Source: Flavobacteriaceae bacterium NBU2973 (lineage in GTDB: Bacteria; Bacteroidota; Bacteroidia; Flavobacteriales; Flavobacteriaceae). Taken from it: a DNA stretch of 64,000 bases. Positions 1 through 8,662 of the stretch are shown one piece after another (positions within the stretch are counted from its first letter, which is position 1; each line of letters starts with the position of its first letter). Where the stretch lies: contig JAOEIQ010000002.1 in assembly GCA_026162565.1 (NCBI GenBank), forward strand, positions 421,826 to 485,825, in the 5' to 3' direction. The translations under genes were made by a program, and so were the position numbers. The notes under the pieces were generated by a model. It was not told the origin of the DNA and made no database searches. It was given only the letters and a program-made list of their open reading frames with translations.

Positions 1-125
1 TAATGTCTAAGCCAGACTTACAACTTGAGTATGGAAAAAAAGCTCACAAAAAAGTAAGTGAAAACAATAATATAGATGCTATTTATTCAAAATGGAATAA
101 TATAATACTTAAATTATTACAATAG
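1..125 (+). CDS. Partial C-terminus of a probable glycosyltransferase
   Basis: The frame starting at base 3 is open from the window edge to a TAG at 123-125 and gives about 40 residues. It ends in a helical, Lys/Asn-rich tail with a Y-S-K-W motif, the sort of tail that closes many family 4 glycosyltransferases, where it packs back on the C-terminal Rossmann domain. It lies 10 bases before the next glycosyltransferase on the same strand, which fits an operon. The family call is inferred from context and tail character; the start and catalytic domains are outside the window. Confidence 0.5.
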   Translation, partial: MSKPDLQLEYGKKAHKKVSENNNIDAIYSKWNNIILKLLQ

Positions 126-135
126 ACTTTCGTTT

Positions 136-1083
136 ATGGAAATTACATCGTTAATACCTTATTTTGACAAAGAATTTGAAAATTCATATGAATTTACATT
201 TACAGTATTTACTCCTGCCTACAATGCAGAAAAAACTATTAGTAGAGTATATGAATCTTTAAAAAACCAAACCTACACAAATTTTGAATGGTTAATTATA
301 AATGATGGATCTACCGATAATACTGATTTAAAAATTAAAGAGATTATCTCTAATTCTAATCTTGAAATTAAATACATTAATAATGAAACTAATCAACACA
401 AAATGGCCTGCTTTATTCAGGCAATTAATTTGGCAAGAGGTGAGTTTTTATTAACTTTTGATGCTGATGATTCATGTGTCAATGATGCTTTAGAAACTCT
501 TTTAAATGAATATCAATCTATACCTGATAGCTTAAAGCCAAAAATTAGCGCTGTAACAACTCTTTGCATGAGTCAATTTGGACACATAATTGGGAATAAA
601 TTTCCTGTAGATCCATACTACAGCAACACATTTGAATCTTATAATTTAGATGGCATAAAAGGAGAAAAATGGGGTTTCACAAAAACTAATGTATTAAAAG
701 GAGTAATGTTAAATTCGTATTTGTTTGGAAAAGGCCTTATCCCTGAAAGTTGTATTTGGAATCTTCTATCACATGAAGGCTACATAACTAAATATGTTAA
801 TAAAGTAACAAGAATTTATTATATAAATGAAGAAAACTCTTTAAGCTCTTTTGGAATAGAAAAGAGTGCATTAGGGACACTTTTAAATTCTATTTCTTCT
901 GTTAACTGGTTTTATAAAAATTATCTGTTTAAAACTCCTCTATTTTTTTTAAAAAAAACGTACACTATTTTAAAGGCTACTATCTATGCTGATTATAGTT
1001 TAAAGGATATAATTAAATCTGTAAATTCATTACCAATAAAACTCATAATTATTGCTTTGTGGCCAATTAAAAAATATCTATAA
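136..1083 (+). CDS. Family 2 (GT-A) glycosyltransferase
   Basis: Transfers a sugar from a nucleotide-sugar to a growing lipid-linked glycan at the cytoplasmic face of the inner membrane. The N-terminal third has the GT2 nucleotide-binding pattern: F-T-P-A-Y-N near residue 25 and N-D-G-S-T-D near 60. The metal-binding D-A-D-D is at residues 109-112. There is no transmembrane segment, only a hydrophobic amphipathic C-terminus (about 265-315) that could sit on the membrane. It resembles the GT2 at 2416 in layout and in a G-D/E-K-W motif after the catalytic core, so the two may be distant paralogues. Donor and acceptor cannot be told from sequence. Confidence 0.9.
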   Translation: MEITSLIPYFDKEFENSYEFTFTVFTPAYNAEKTISRVYESLKNQTYTNFEWLIINDGSTDNTDLKIKEIISNSNLEIKYINNETNQHKMACFIQAINLARGEFLLTFDADDSCVNDALETLLNEYQSIPDSLKPKISAVTTLCMSQFGHIIGNKFPVDPYYSNTFESYNLDGIKGEKWGFTKTNVLKGVMLNSYLFGKGLIPESCIWNLLSHEGYITKYVNKVTRIYYINEENSLSSFGIEKSALGTLLNSISSVNWFYKNYLFKTPLFFLKKTYTILKATIYADYSLKDIIKSVNSLPIKLIIIALWPIKKYL

Positions 1084-1085
1084 AA

Positions 1086-2423
1086 TTGAATCTAAATACG
1101 ATAAAGAATACCATATTAAAACTATTAAATAATAGTATAATTAAAAATATAGGCATTGTTGCTCTCATATCATTAATTATAAGATTTATAGGTTTTTACA
1201 AAGATATTTTGATTGTAGACAAATATGGTCTCTCCGAATTTTTAGATACATTTTACATAGCTATATTAATACCAGGTTTAATCAGTGGCGTATTTTTGGG
1301 ATCATTTCAAAGTGTATTTATACCCAATTATGTTAGTGAATTAAAAACTGGTAAAAATGCTGGTTCATTTCAGACCACTAGTGTTTTAATAACATTAGCA
1401 GTAGCTATTTTATTTTTAGTTCTAGCAATATTATTTACCGATATATATTTAGAGACTTTTTTTTCTGGACATACACCAGAGTATTACGAGCTCATAAAAT
1501 CTCAATTTTATTTTGTTGCTCCTTGTATTCTTTTTTGGGGATTTTCTTCATTATTAAGTGGCTTACTCACCATAGAAGGCGAGTTTACCTATTCTACAAT
1601 TAACAACTTGCTAACTCCTTTAGCTATCATTATTTGCATACTGGTTTTTGCAGAGCAATTAGATATATATGTGTTAGCGGTTGGCACATTAATTGGCAGT
1701 GTCATCAACTTTTTATTTTTACTATTTCATGTTTTAAAGAGGAAACTTTTAAAACTTGAAAAACCTGATTTCAAATCAAAAAATATTATCATTCTTTTTA
1801 AACAATTACCTGCGAAATTATCTTCAAGTTTATTGAGCGGAGTTAATCCATTAGTTGACCAATACTTTTCTGCACAATTAGTAGTAGGATCAGTCTCTGC
1901 ATTAACATATGGAGCAAAAATACCGATGTTCTCAATAGGTTTAGTTGGTAATGCAATTGGTAAAGTACTTCTTCCCTATTTTTCAAAAAAAGCAATTGAT
2001 AATCCTGTAAACACCTATAAAAAACTTCATAAAATTTTAGGTCTTATCATTATCACTACGACTGTAATAATGATAATTTTAATCATTTTTTCTAAACCAA
2101 TAATCTCTTTGCTTTTTGAAAGAAACACATTTACAGCCGAAGATACTGTAACGGTTAGTAAAATTATGCAAATGTATTTATTGCAAATTCCGTCTTATGT
2201 ATGTGGTTTAATAATGGTTAAATATCTAACAGCGATTAACAGAAATAATTTTATGGCTTTAGCATCTGTTTTAAGCTTGACACTTAATATCGTGCTAAAT
2301 GTAATTTTAATCGAAAAAATTGGTGTATATGGTTTAGCTCTCGCAACTTCGCTAGTATCTATAGTGAATAGTATTGTATTGTATGTATATATTCGCTATT
2401 TAAACAGATCACCAAATGTTTAG
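1086..2423 (+). CDS. MurJ/Wzx-type polysaccharide flippase
   Basis: Integral membrane protein of the MOP superfamily, 445 residues with about 12 hydrophobic segments, expected to flip the undecaprenyl-linked repeat unit across the inner membrane. The segment around residues 65-85 (G-S-F-Q-S-V-F-I-P-N-Y) is typical of MviN/MurJ proteins. It is shorter than cell-wall MurJ (about 510 residues), and its place between two glycosyltransferases argues for a locus-specific flippase rather than the housekeeping lipid II flippase. The start is a TTG two bases after the upstream stop; no ATG lies before the first membrane helix, so TTG is the best choice. It overlaps the next gene by 8 bases. Confidence 0.85.
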   Translation: MNLNTIKNTILKLLNNSIIKNIGIVALISLIIRFIGFYKDILIVDKYGLSEFLDTFYIAILIPGLISGVFLGSFQSVFIPNYVSELKTGKNAGSFQTTSVLITLAVAILFLVLAILFTDIYLETFFSGHTPEYYELIKSQFYFVAPCILFWGFSSLLSGLLTIEGEFTYSTINNLLTPLAIIICILVFAEQLDIYVLAVGTLIGSVINFLFLLFHVLKRKLLKLEKPDFKSKNIIILFKQLPAKLSSSLLSGVNPLVDQYFSAQLVVGSVSALTYGAKIPMFSIGLVGNAIGKVLLPYFSKKAIDNPVNTYKKLHKILGLIIITTTVIMIILIIFSKPIISLLFERNTFTAEDTVTVSKIMQMYLLQIPSYVCGLIMVKYLTAINRNNFMALASVLSLTLNIVLNVILIEKIGVYGLALATSLVSIVNSIVLYVYIRYLNRSPNV

Positions 2424-3300
2424 TATAATTACACCTACTTATAACAGAGCTCATACTCTTGATCGTGTTTATACCTCTTTAAAAGAACAAACTTTTAAGC
2501 AGTTTACTTGGATTATTGTTGATGATGGTAGTACTGACAACACCAATAAATTAGTTGAACAATGGAAAACTTCTAATTCTAACATAAATATTGAATACCA
2601 TTTATTAAAAGAAAATAAAGGCAAGCCATACGCTGTAAATTATGGTGTTAAGCATGCAAAGGAAGAATTTATAATTATCGCTGATAGTGATGATGCTTTT
2701 TATAGTAATACACTCAATGAACTAAAGAAAGTTTGGGAGAGTATATCAGATAAAAGCATTGCTGCTATATGGTCTCTCGTTGAAGATGAAAATCAAAATA
2801 TAAAAGGAGATAAATTTCCTGAAAATCCATGGATAGTCGATTTTAAAGAACGCGTTTTAAATAGAAATAAACAAATTCAAGGGGATAAATGGCATTGCTG
2901 GAAAACAAATATTCTAAAACAGTTTCCTTTGTTTTATGATGAAGAATGTCATATCGGAGAAAGCCACACATGGAATGCTATAAATAGTAAGTATAATTTT
3001 TACTGTATCAATACAGTTTTTTTAACGGTTTATAATTCTCAAGTCAGCTTAATGAATTCCAAAAAGCCTAAAAAAATTATTGCAAGAGCAGCGTATTTAA
3101 GTTCTTATTATGGGCTAAGAGATGTTTCTATTAAAGATATGCTAAAATATAAGTACTATCGTTATCTTGCATTTATGTATATAAAATCTTTACCCAACTT
3201 TTCATCAAAAAAACTAAAACTATCTCTAAACAAAAGTTTAATTGCCAGCCTAATTTTTTTATATAGTTTGCCTAATAAAGTAATTCATAAACTATCATGA
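2416..3300 (+). CDS. Family 2 (GT-A) glycosyltransferase
   Basis: A second GT2 enzyme, 294 residues. F-S-I-I-T-P-T-Y-N-R opens the protein, V-D-D-G-S-T-D-N-T lies near residue 40, and the metal-binding D-S-D-D is at 90-93. A Q-G-D-K-W-H-C-W motif near 155 matches a subgroup common in Bacteroidota capsule loci. It starts inside the flippase gene (8-base overlap) and its stop overlaps the start of the polymerase gene in an ATGA, so the three are translationally coupled. Substrate unknown. Confidence 0.9.
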   Translation: MFSIITPTYNRAHTLDRVYTSLKEQTFKQFTWIIVDDGSTDNTNKLVEQWKTSNSNINIEYHLLKENKGKPYAVNYGVKHAKEEFIIIADSDDAFYSNTLNELKKVWESISDKSIAAIWSLVEDENQNIKGDKFPENPWIVDFKERVLNRNKQIQGDKWHCWKTNILKQFPLFYDEECHIGESHTWNAINSKYNFYCINTVFLTVYNSQVSLMNSKKPKKIIARAAYLSSYYGLRDVSIKDMLKYKYYRYLAFMYIKSLPNFSSKKLKLSLNKSLIASLIFLYSLPNKVIHKLS

Positions 3301-4388
3301 AGTTATTGCATTATTTTGTATTAGCATTTATTGTATTTGCCCTTCCTAGTTTCTTATTAGTAGTTGTGGGTGGTACAATAGGAAGTGCGAGTAGCTACTT
3401 AATGTTTATTGCTTTAGCTGCATATTATTTTCTTAATAAAAAAAGTAAACCTTTATTCCCATTTATCATGCTTGGTATAACTTATTATGCTATATCTAGT
3501 ATAACATTTGTTGAGAATTATAATGATTACTTGATGGAGTTTATAAAGTATATTTTATTTGTAGTTGCTGGGGCAGAAATTGCAAAAAACACGAACAATA
3601 AACTACTTATTTATTTTCTATTAATTGGTGTATCGAGTATTATATTTCACGTGCTTCTTGGAAGTGAGTATGGAAGGTATAGCGGATTTTACATTAACCC
3701 AAATGGTGCTGGTTTTTTATGTATTATTGGCTATTCGCTTTGTTATAGCCTTTCTAACAAAAAAGCAAGATTATTATTTCAACTTATTTTTACAGTTGCA
3801 GGAATACTGACGTTTTCTAGAACGTTTATCCTTTTATGGTTAGTAATTACAATTATATCTGCAATTCAGAAAAAAGAAAATTTTATAAATCTAGGTTTTG
3901 GTTTTTTAATGTTAGTAATTCTCTTGAGTATTACTGCATTTTTAGACTTGAATACTGTAAGGTTATCTATGATAGAAAATATAGTATCTGGTAATATTTC
4001 ATCTCCAAATTCCGGAATATCAACTGGTTCTCGTTTTGATAGTTGGGCTGTTTATTATGATGATATATTAGAAAACCCAATTTTAGGTAACGGATTTAAA
4101 GCCTTAAGTGGTATAGATGAGGTAAAACAAGGTGTTCATAATTCGTATCTAATGATTCTTGGTGAATCTGGAATTTTTCCGTTTTTAATTTTTATTGGTA
4201 TTTACTTAAACCTATTATTTAAGAGCTTAAAAAAAATTGCATCAAACCCTGAATATTTATATTTATCAATAGTTCTCATTGTCCTATTTTTAGTATTCCA
4301 TAATTATTTCACAAACTATATATTATTATTTGTGTCATTTTGGATTACTATTAATCTTAATAAACCTATTGAAGAAAAACCAATTTAA
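3297..4388 (+). CDS. Wzy-like O-antigen/capsule polymerase
   Basis: Polytopic membrane protein (363 residues, about 10 hydrophobic segments) expected to join flipped repeat units in the periplasm. A large soluble loop between about residues 225 and 280 contains the G-S-R-x-D-S-W and H-N-S-Y-L patterns seen in the periplasmic loop of Wzy/WaaL (O-antigen ligase) proteins. These proteins diverge fast, so the call rests on topology, loop motifs and position next to the flippase. WaaL-type ligase is the main alternative. Its start overlaps the upstream stop by four bases (ATGA). Confidence 0.8.
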   Translation: MKLLHYFVLAFIVFALPSFLLVVVGGTIGSASSYLMFIALAAYYFLNKKSKPLFPFIMLGITYYAISSITFVENYNDYLMEFIKYILFVVAGAEIAKNTNNKLLIYFLLIGVSSIIFHVLLGSEYGRYSGFYINPNGAGFLCIIGYSLCYSLSNKKARLLFQLIFTVAGILTFSRTFILLWLVITIISAIQKKENFINLGFGFLMLVILLSITAFLDLNTVRLSMIENIVSGNISSPNSGISTGSRFDSWAVYYDDILENPILGNGFKALSGIDEVKQGVHNSYLMILGESGIFPFLIFIGIYLNLLFKSLKKIASNPEYLYLSIVLIVLFLVFHNYFTNYILLFVSFWITINLNKPIEEKPI

Positions 4389-4397
4389 GATACTTAT

Positions 4398-6242
4398 ATG
4401 TGTGGCATTTACGGTTCAACCATAAAATATAATCAAGAACAGCTTCAGCAAAAGTTAGAGCGAACTAACTTTCGTGGACCTGATCAATTAGGCTTAAAAA
4501 TTATAAAGCAAGACCTTTTTATTGCCTTTGGTCACAACAGATTATCTATTATAGATTTAGATCCGAGATCGAATCAACCTTTCTCCTATCAAAATGCTGT
4601 TCATATTGCTTTTAATGGAGAGATTTACAATTTTAAAGAGTTAAAAAAAACCCTATCTAAACTTGGCTATTCCTTTAAAACAGAGAGTGATACAGAAGTA
4701 ATTTGCGCTGCATATTTAGAATATGGAGAAGATTGTATTAGGCATTTTAATGGCATGTTCGCATTTGTAATTTATGATGTTAAGAACAATATCTTTTTTG
4801 GTGCGAGAGATCGTTTAGGACAAAAACCATTGTATTATTACCATAATGGAAAACAATTTGAATTCTCAAGTCAAATCTCATCTATTCAATTGTTTCATAA
4901 AGATTTAAGTATCTCAAGAAACGCTATAAACAATTACTATGCTTGGGGAAATGTTCCTGATCCAATGTCTATTTTTAATGAAATTAAAAAGTTAGAAGCT
5001 GGTTATAAATTTACATTTCAATTAGATACAGGCGTTTTTAAAAAAGAACAGTATTGGGACATAGATTATAAAGGTGAAAATAAATTTACTGGTACGTTTA
5101 ATGACGCCAAATTACGGTTAGACGAACTATTAAGCGATGCAGTAGAAAAGCGTTTATTTGCAGATGTTCCTGTTGGTGTTTTCTTATCAGGTGGTGTAGA
5201 TTCGTCAATAGTTTCTGCATTAGCAGTAAAAACATCGTCATCTAAAGTAAAAACCTTTTCTGTAAAGTTTAATGAAAAAGGGTTTGATGAAAGTGCTTAT
5301 GCTCAAAAGGTTGCCGATCATTTACAAACCAATCATCATATTATTGAATGTAATTATGATGAAGGTATTGATCTAATTGAAAACTTTTCTCACTTCTATG
5401 ATGAACCGTTTTCAGATTCATCTGCAATTCCTTCAATGTTATTATCTAAATACACTAAAAAGGAAGTTACAGTAGCCTTATCTGGAGATGCAGGAGATGA
5501 AAACTTTATAGGCTATCATCGCTACGATTGGATAAGACGTGGTCAAAAAGCTATGACTATTCCATATACAATTAGAAAAGTAATTGCACCTCTACTTAAA
5601 GTAGCTCCTAATAATAGATTAAAAACTATTGCAACAATTTTAGAATTAAAAAATACAGAAGCTGCTTATTTAGCAGCAATGTCTGGAACATCATCTACAT
5701 GGCATTCTTCAAAAGATCATCTGGAGATTTCTGAACGACACTATTTAGAACATAATCACAAAAACTTATTTGAACGCGTATCTGATTTCGATTTAAAAAC
5801 CTATTTAAATTGGGATATCAACACTAAAGTAGATCGTGCTTCTATGGCTTACTCACTTGAAGTAAGAGCTCCTCTACTCGATTACAGAGTTGTGGAATTT
5901 GCAAGATCTTTACCTACAGAATATAAATACCATAATGGTGTAATGAAACGATTACTCAAAGAACTATTATACGATTATGTGCCTAAAGAAATTTTTAATA
6001 GACCTAAAGCTGGATTTACAATGCCTTTTGCTAATTGGTTTAGAGATGAATTGAAAGATTATGTTTTAGATGAATTAAGTAATCAGAATCTTAAATCATT
6101 ACCAGGAATTCATGTATCTGAAGTTGAATCTAGAATTCAAGATCATATGCAAGGTAAAAGAAATAGCTACTCGCTAATATGGAATTTATTAGTTTTAAGA
6201 CAATGGTTAACCAAAAATGGAAAAGGTTATTCTATAAAATAG
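4398..6242 (+). CDS. asnB: Glutamine-hydrolysing asparagine synthetase-like amidotransferase
   Basis: Has the catalytic Cys2 right after the start Met (M-C-G-I-Y-G), the N-terminal glutaminase domain (to about residue 200), and the ATP-pyrophosphatase loop S-G-G-V-D-S-S at 264-270 in the synthetase domain. Ammonia released from glutamine is passed to an adenylated carboxylate. Standalone AsnB makes asparagine, but copies inside polysaccharide loci (WbpS/VioL type) are thought to amidate uronic acids. Position between the polymerase and a glycosyltransferase favours that role here. 614 residues is normal for the family. It is separated by one base from the next gene. Confidence 0.88.
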   Translation: MCGIYGSTIKYNQEQLQQKLERTNFRGPDQLGLKIIKQDLFIAFGHNRLSIIDLDPRSNQPFSYQNAVHIAFNGEIYNFKELKKTLSKLGYSFKTESDTEVICAAYLEYGEDCIRHFNGMFAFVIYDVKNNIFFGARDRLGQKPLYYYHNGKQFEFSSQISSIQLFHKDLSISRNAINNYYAWGNVPDPMSIFNEIKKLEAGYKFTFQLDTGVFKKEQYWDIDYKGENKFTGTFNDAKLRLDELLSDAVEKRLFADVPVGVFLSGGVDSSIVSALAVKTSSSKVKTFSVKFNEKGFDESAYAQKVADHLQTNHHIIECNYDEGIDLIENFSHFYDEPFSDSSAIPSMLLSKYTKKEVTVALSGDAGDENFIGYHRYDWIRRGQKAMTIPYTIRKVIAPLLKVAPNNRLKTIATILELKNTEAAYLAAMSGTSSTWHSSKDHLEISERHYLEHNHKNLFERVSDFDLKTYLNWDINTKVDRASMAYSLEVRAPLLDYRVVEFARSLPTEYKYHNGVMKRLLKELLYDYVPKEIFNRPKAGFTMPFANWFRDELKDYVLDELSNQNLKSLPGIHVSEVESRIQDHMQGKRNSYSLIWNLLVLRQWLTKNGKGYSIK

Positions 6243-6243
6243 C

Positions 6244-7338
6244 ATGTCTAAACAAAAACCTATAAAAGTCCTATTTGTATTACCATCGCTTAAAGCTGGT
6301 GGAGCAGAACGTGTAATGTCCACAATTGCAAAAGGACTTGATAAAAATAAATTTAAAAGTATTCTCGTTGTTGCTGGTAAAAAAGAAGATGCAGTATACC
6401 CAACAGATAATCTAGAAGTTATTTTTTTAAATAAAACTAGAATTCTAAAAGCAATCCCTTCACTTTTTTGGCTAATATTAACAAAGCAGCCTAATATTGT
6501 TGTTGGTTCTATATCACATGTTAATAGAGTTCTTGCTGCAAAATCTGTACTGTTTCCAAACATCAAGTTTATAGGAAGAGAAGCTAGTGTTGGTAGTGTC
6601 ATGAAACAATATTATTCAGAGCCTGATAATAGATTAGGAATAACTGTACCTTTTTTAAGAGATTATCATAAAAAGCTAGATGCTATTATCTGTCAGTCTC
6701 AAGATATGGCAAGTGATTTCACTAAAACTTATAATGTATCAAAAGACAAATTACATATTGTTAACAATCCTGCTTCAGATAGTTTAAACCTTAAAAATAT
6801 AACAAAAAAAAACAGTGTTAAGCAACTTATAACCATTGGAAGATTAAGTAAAGAAAAAGGTCATGAGCGTTTACTCTACGTATTAGAAAAATTACAAATA
6901 CCTTATCAATACACAATAATTGGAAATGGAAATGAAAAAGAATCCATTTTTGAATTAGCAGATAACTTAAATCTTACAGACAAAATAAGTTATATACCTT
7001 TTACTTCAGAGATCGAAAAACAGCTTGCTAAAAGTGACCTATTCATTCAAGGTTCTTATGTTGAAGGATTCCCAAATGCACTTTTAGAAAGTTGTATTGT
7101 TGGTACTCCAGTTATCGCTTTCAATGCTCCTGGAGGAACCAAAGAAATTATTGAAAATGATGTTAACGGTTATCTCGTTAATTCTGCTGAAGAATTTCAA
7201 GATAAATTAGAATACTCACTTATGAAAAAAGAGTGGAATCCAAAATTAATTCGAGAGTCTGTAATGAAAAAGTTTAATAGCGAAGATATAATCAGTAAAT
7301 ATGAAACTATATTTACAAATCTGATTAACAAAAACTAA
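6244..7338 (+). CDS. Family 4 (GT-B) glycosyltransferase
   Basis: The N-terminal Rossmann domain begins V-L-F-V-L-P-S-L-K-A-G-G-A-E-R, the usual acceptor-side motif of GT4 retaining enzymes. The donor domain begins near residue 193 (T-I-G-R-L-S-K-E-K-G). The E-x7-E motif is in V-E-G-F-P-N-A-L-L-E, followed by a G-T-P-V-I-A and A-P-G-G-T-K-E-I-I. Cytoplasmic, likely one of the repeat-unit transferases. It ends the first dense gene run; a 154-base structured gap follows. Confidence 0.92.
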   Translation: MSKQKPIKVLFVLPSLKAGGAERVMSTIAKGLDKNKFKSILVVAGKKEDAVYPTDNLEVIFLNKTRILKAIPSLFWLILTKQPNIVVGSISHVNRVLAAKSVLFPNIKFIGREASVGSVMKQYYSEPDNRLGITVPFLRDYHKKLDAIICQSQDMASDFTKTYNVSKDKLHIVNNPASDSLNLKNITKKNSVKQLITIGRLSKEKGHERLLYVLEKLQIPYQYTIIGNGNEKESIFELADNLNLTDKISYIPFTSEIEKQLAKSDLFIQGSYVEGFPNALLESCIVGTPVIAFNAPGGTKEIIENDVNGYLVNSAEEFQDKLEYSLMKKEWNPKLIRESVMKKFNSEDIISKYETIFTNLINKN

Positions 7339-7355
7339 TCTTTAGATGAAACGAA

Positions 7356-7445
7356 CATAAAGAAATTTAATGTTTAATTCACCTAACGTGATGTTTAAAT
7401 TTCTTTATGAGAGAACGAGTTCGGCGAGTGATTGCACACGTTCTC
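7356..7445. repeat. Two successive stem-loops in the gap between glycosyltransferase genes
   Basis: The 154-base gap 7339-7492 holds a perfect 15-bp inverted repeat (arms 7356-7370 and 7395-7409, 24-base loop). It is followed after one base by a second inverted repeat with 7-bp arms (7411-7417 and 7439-7445). The second hairpin is more GC-rich than the surroundings. There is no clear T-run right after either stem, so a simple intrinsic terminator is not obvious; an mRNA processing or stability structure or a decayed mobile repeat are alternatives. Confidence 0.7.
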
Positions 7446-7492
7446 AATTTTATAATTAACATGAAGTCAACTAATTACTAAAATTTAAACGT

Positions 7493-8572
7493 GTGAAAAT
7501 ATTACTGGTTCTTCCTAATGATTCTCTTGGTGGTGCAGAACAGTATCTAAAGATGATTGCTTCATATTACAATGAGCATGAGGTGTCTATTTTCTTTTTA
7601 CAAAATAATAAAACTAGACAATGGGAAGATCTTAAAAGTACTACTAAACAACGTTATTTATCTAATACTCATGAATTACTGGGAGTTTTACGATTTGTGT
7701 TTATCATGCTTTTTAGCACTAAAAAATTTGATTATTCATTTACTTCTCACGTAAAAACAAACGCATATGTTGATGTTTTACGACAGTTAGGAATAATAAA
7801 GTCCAAATTTCATATTGCCAGAGAATCCACATCAATATTCTTAAGGTATAAAGGGCTAAAACTTAAATACTACAAAATTTTATACGCTATTGGTTACAAA
7901 AAAATTGATTTGATTATATGCCAAACAGATGTTATGAAAAATCAATTCGTTAAGTTCAACCCAAAAATATCTAAATCAACCAAATTAGACGTAATACCTA
8001 ACCCAATAGATTTAAAAACCATTCAAATTAAATCTCAAGAAGAGTCAGGTGTTTATAACTTCGATTATATAGTCTCTGCTGGAAGATTAATCCCCGAAAA
8101 GGGGTTTGATGTGTTAATTCAAGCATTTAAAAGTGTAAGAGAGAGTTATCCAAAGTTAAAGTTAGTAATATTAGGATCTGGTAATGAGCTAGAGAGTTTA
8201 AAATCATTGGCAACTAATTTAAATCTGATAGAGCAAGTAGTCTTCGCTGGATATTCAGATAATGTATATAAACATTTTAAAGCTGCAAAATTGTGCGTTG
8301 TTTCCTCTAGAATTGAGGGATTTCCAAATGTGTTATTACAAATGATGTCTCAAAACACTAAAGTAGTTAGTACACTGTGTGCAGGTGGAATAGATTCAAT
8401 CCCTGGAGTTTTCACTTGCAAAACTGACGATTCAAACTTACTTGCAAGCACTATAATTAGTTGTTTGTCTGAAGACACAAGTTCTAACAAATCTACCTTT
8501 AAAAACTATTTAAGTACAAGAAGTATAGACGCTTTTGTGAATACTGTTAACAATAAGCTTGAAGTCATTTAA
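7493..8572 (+). CDS. Family 4 (GT-B) glycosyltransferase
   Basis: 359 residues with a GT-B fold: K-I-L-L-V-L-P-N-D-S-L-G-G-A-E-Q at the N-terminus, the donor domain beginning A-G-R-L-I-P-E-K-G-F-D near residue 195, and the E-x7-E motif within I-E-G-F-P-N-V-L-L-Q. The second Glu of E-x7-E is Gln here, a substitution worth noting because that residue contacts the donor sugar-nucleotide. The start is GTG; no ATG lies at a suitable place. Substrate unknown. Confidence 0.9.
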   Translation: MKILLVLPNDSLGGAEQYLKMIASYYNEHEVSIFFLQNNKTRQWEDLKSTTKQRYLSNTHELLGVLRFVFIMLFSTKKFDYSFTSHVKTNAYVDVLRQLGIIKSKFHIARESTSIFLRYKGLKLKYYKILYAIGYKKIDLIICQTDVMKNQFVKFNPKISKSTKLDVIPNPIDLKTIQIKSQEESGVYNFDYIVSAGRLIPEKGFDVLIQAFKSVRESYPKLKLVILGSGNELESLKSLATNLNLIEQVVFAGYSDNVYKHFKAAKLCVVSSRIEGFPNVLLQMMSQNTKVVSTLCAGGIDSIPGVFTCKTDDSNLLASTIISCLSEDTSSNKSTFKNYLSTRSIDAFVNTVNNKLEVI

Positions 8573-8600
8573 AGATAATATCTGTATTTTAAAGCCTTTT

Positions 8601-8632
8601 TTTGAAAAGCGTATTATTAGTTATCATATTTG
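8601..8632 (+). promoter_or_regulatory. Candidate Bacteroidota promoter before the CapK-like gene
   Basis: TTTG at 8601-8604, a 20-base spacer, then CATATTTG at 8625-8632, which matches the flavobacterial -33/-7 pattern except for the first base of TAnnTTTG. The start of transcription would fall about 20-25 bases before the ATG at 8663. It would give the decoration genes their own transcription start. Confidence 0.4.
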
Positions 8633-8662
8633 ACATCTCTTAATCTATTATAAACCTATAAC

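Noticed and set aside
6207..6602. 131-residue minus-strand ORF over the start of a glycosyltransferase
   Set aside because: The plus-strand genes on both sides carry family motifs; this frame has none.
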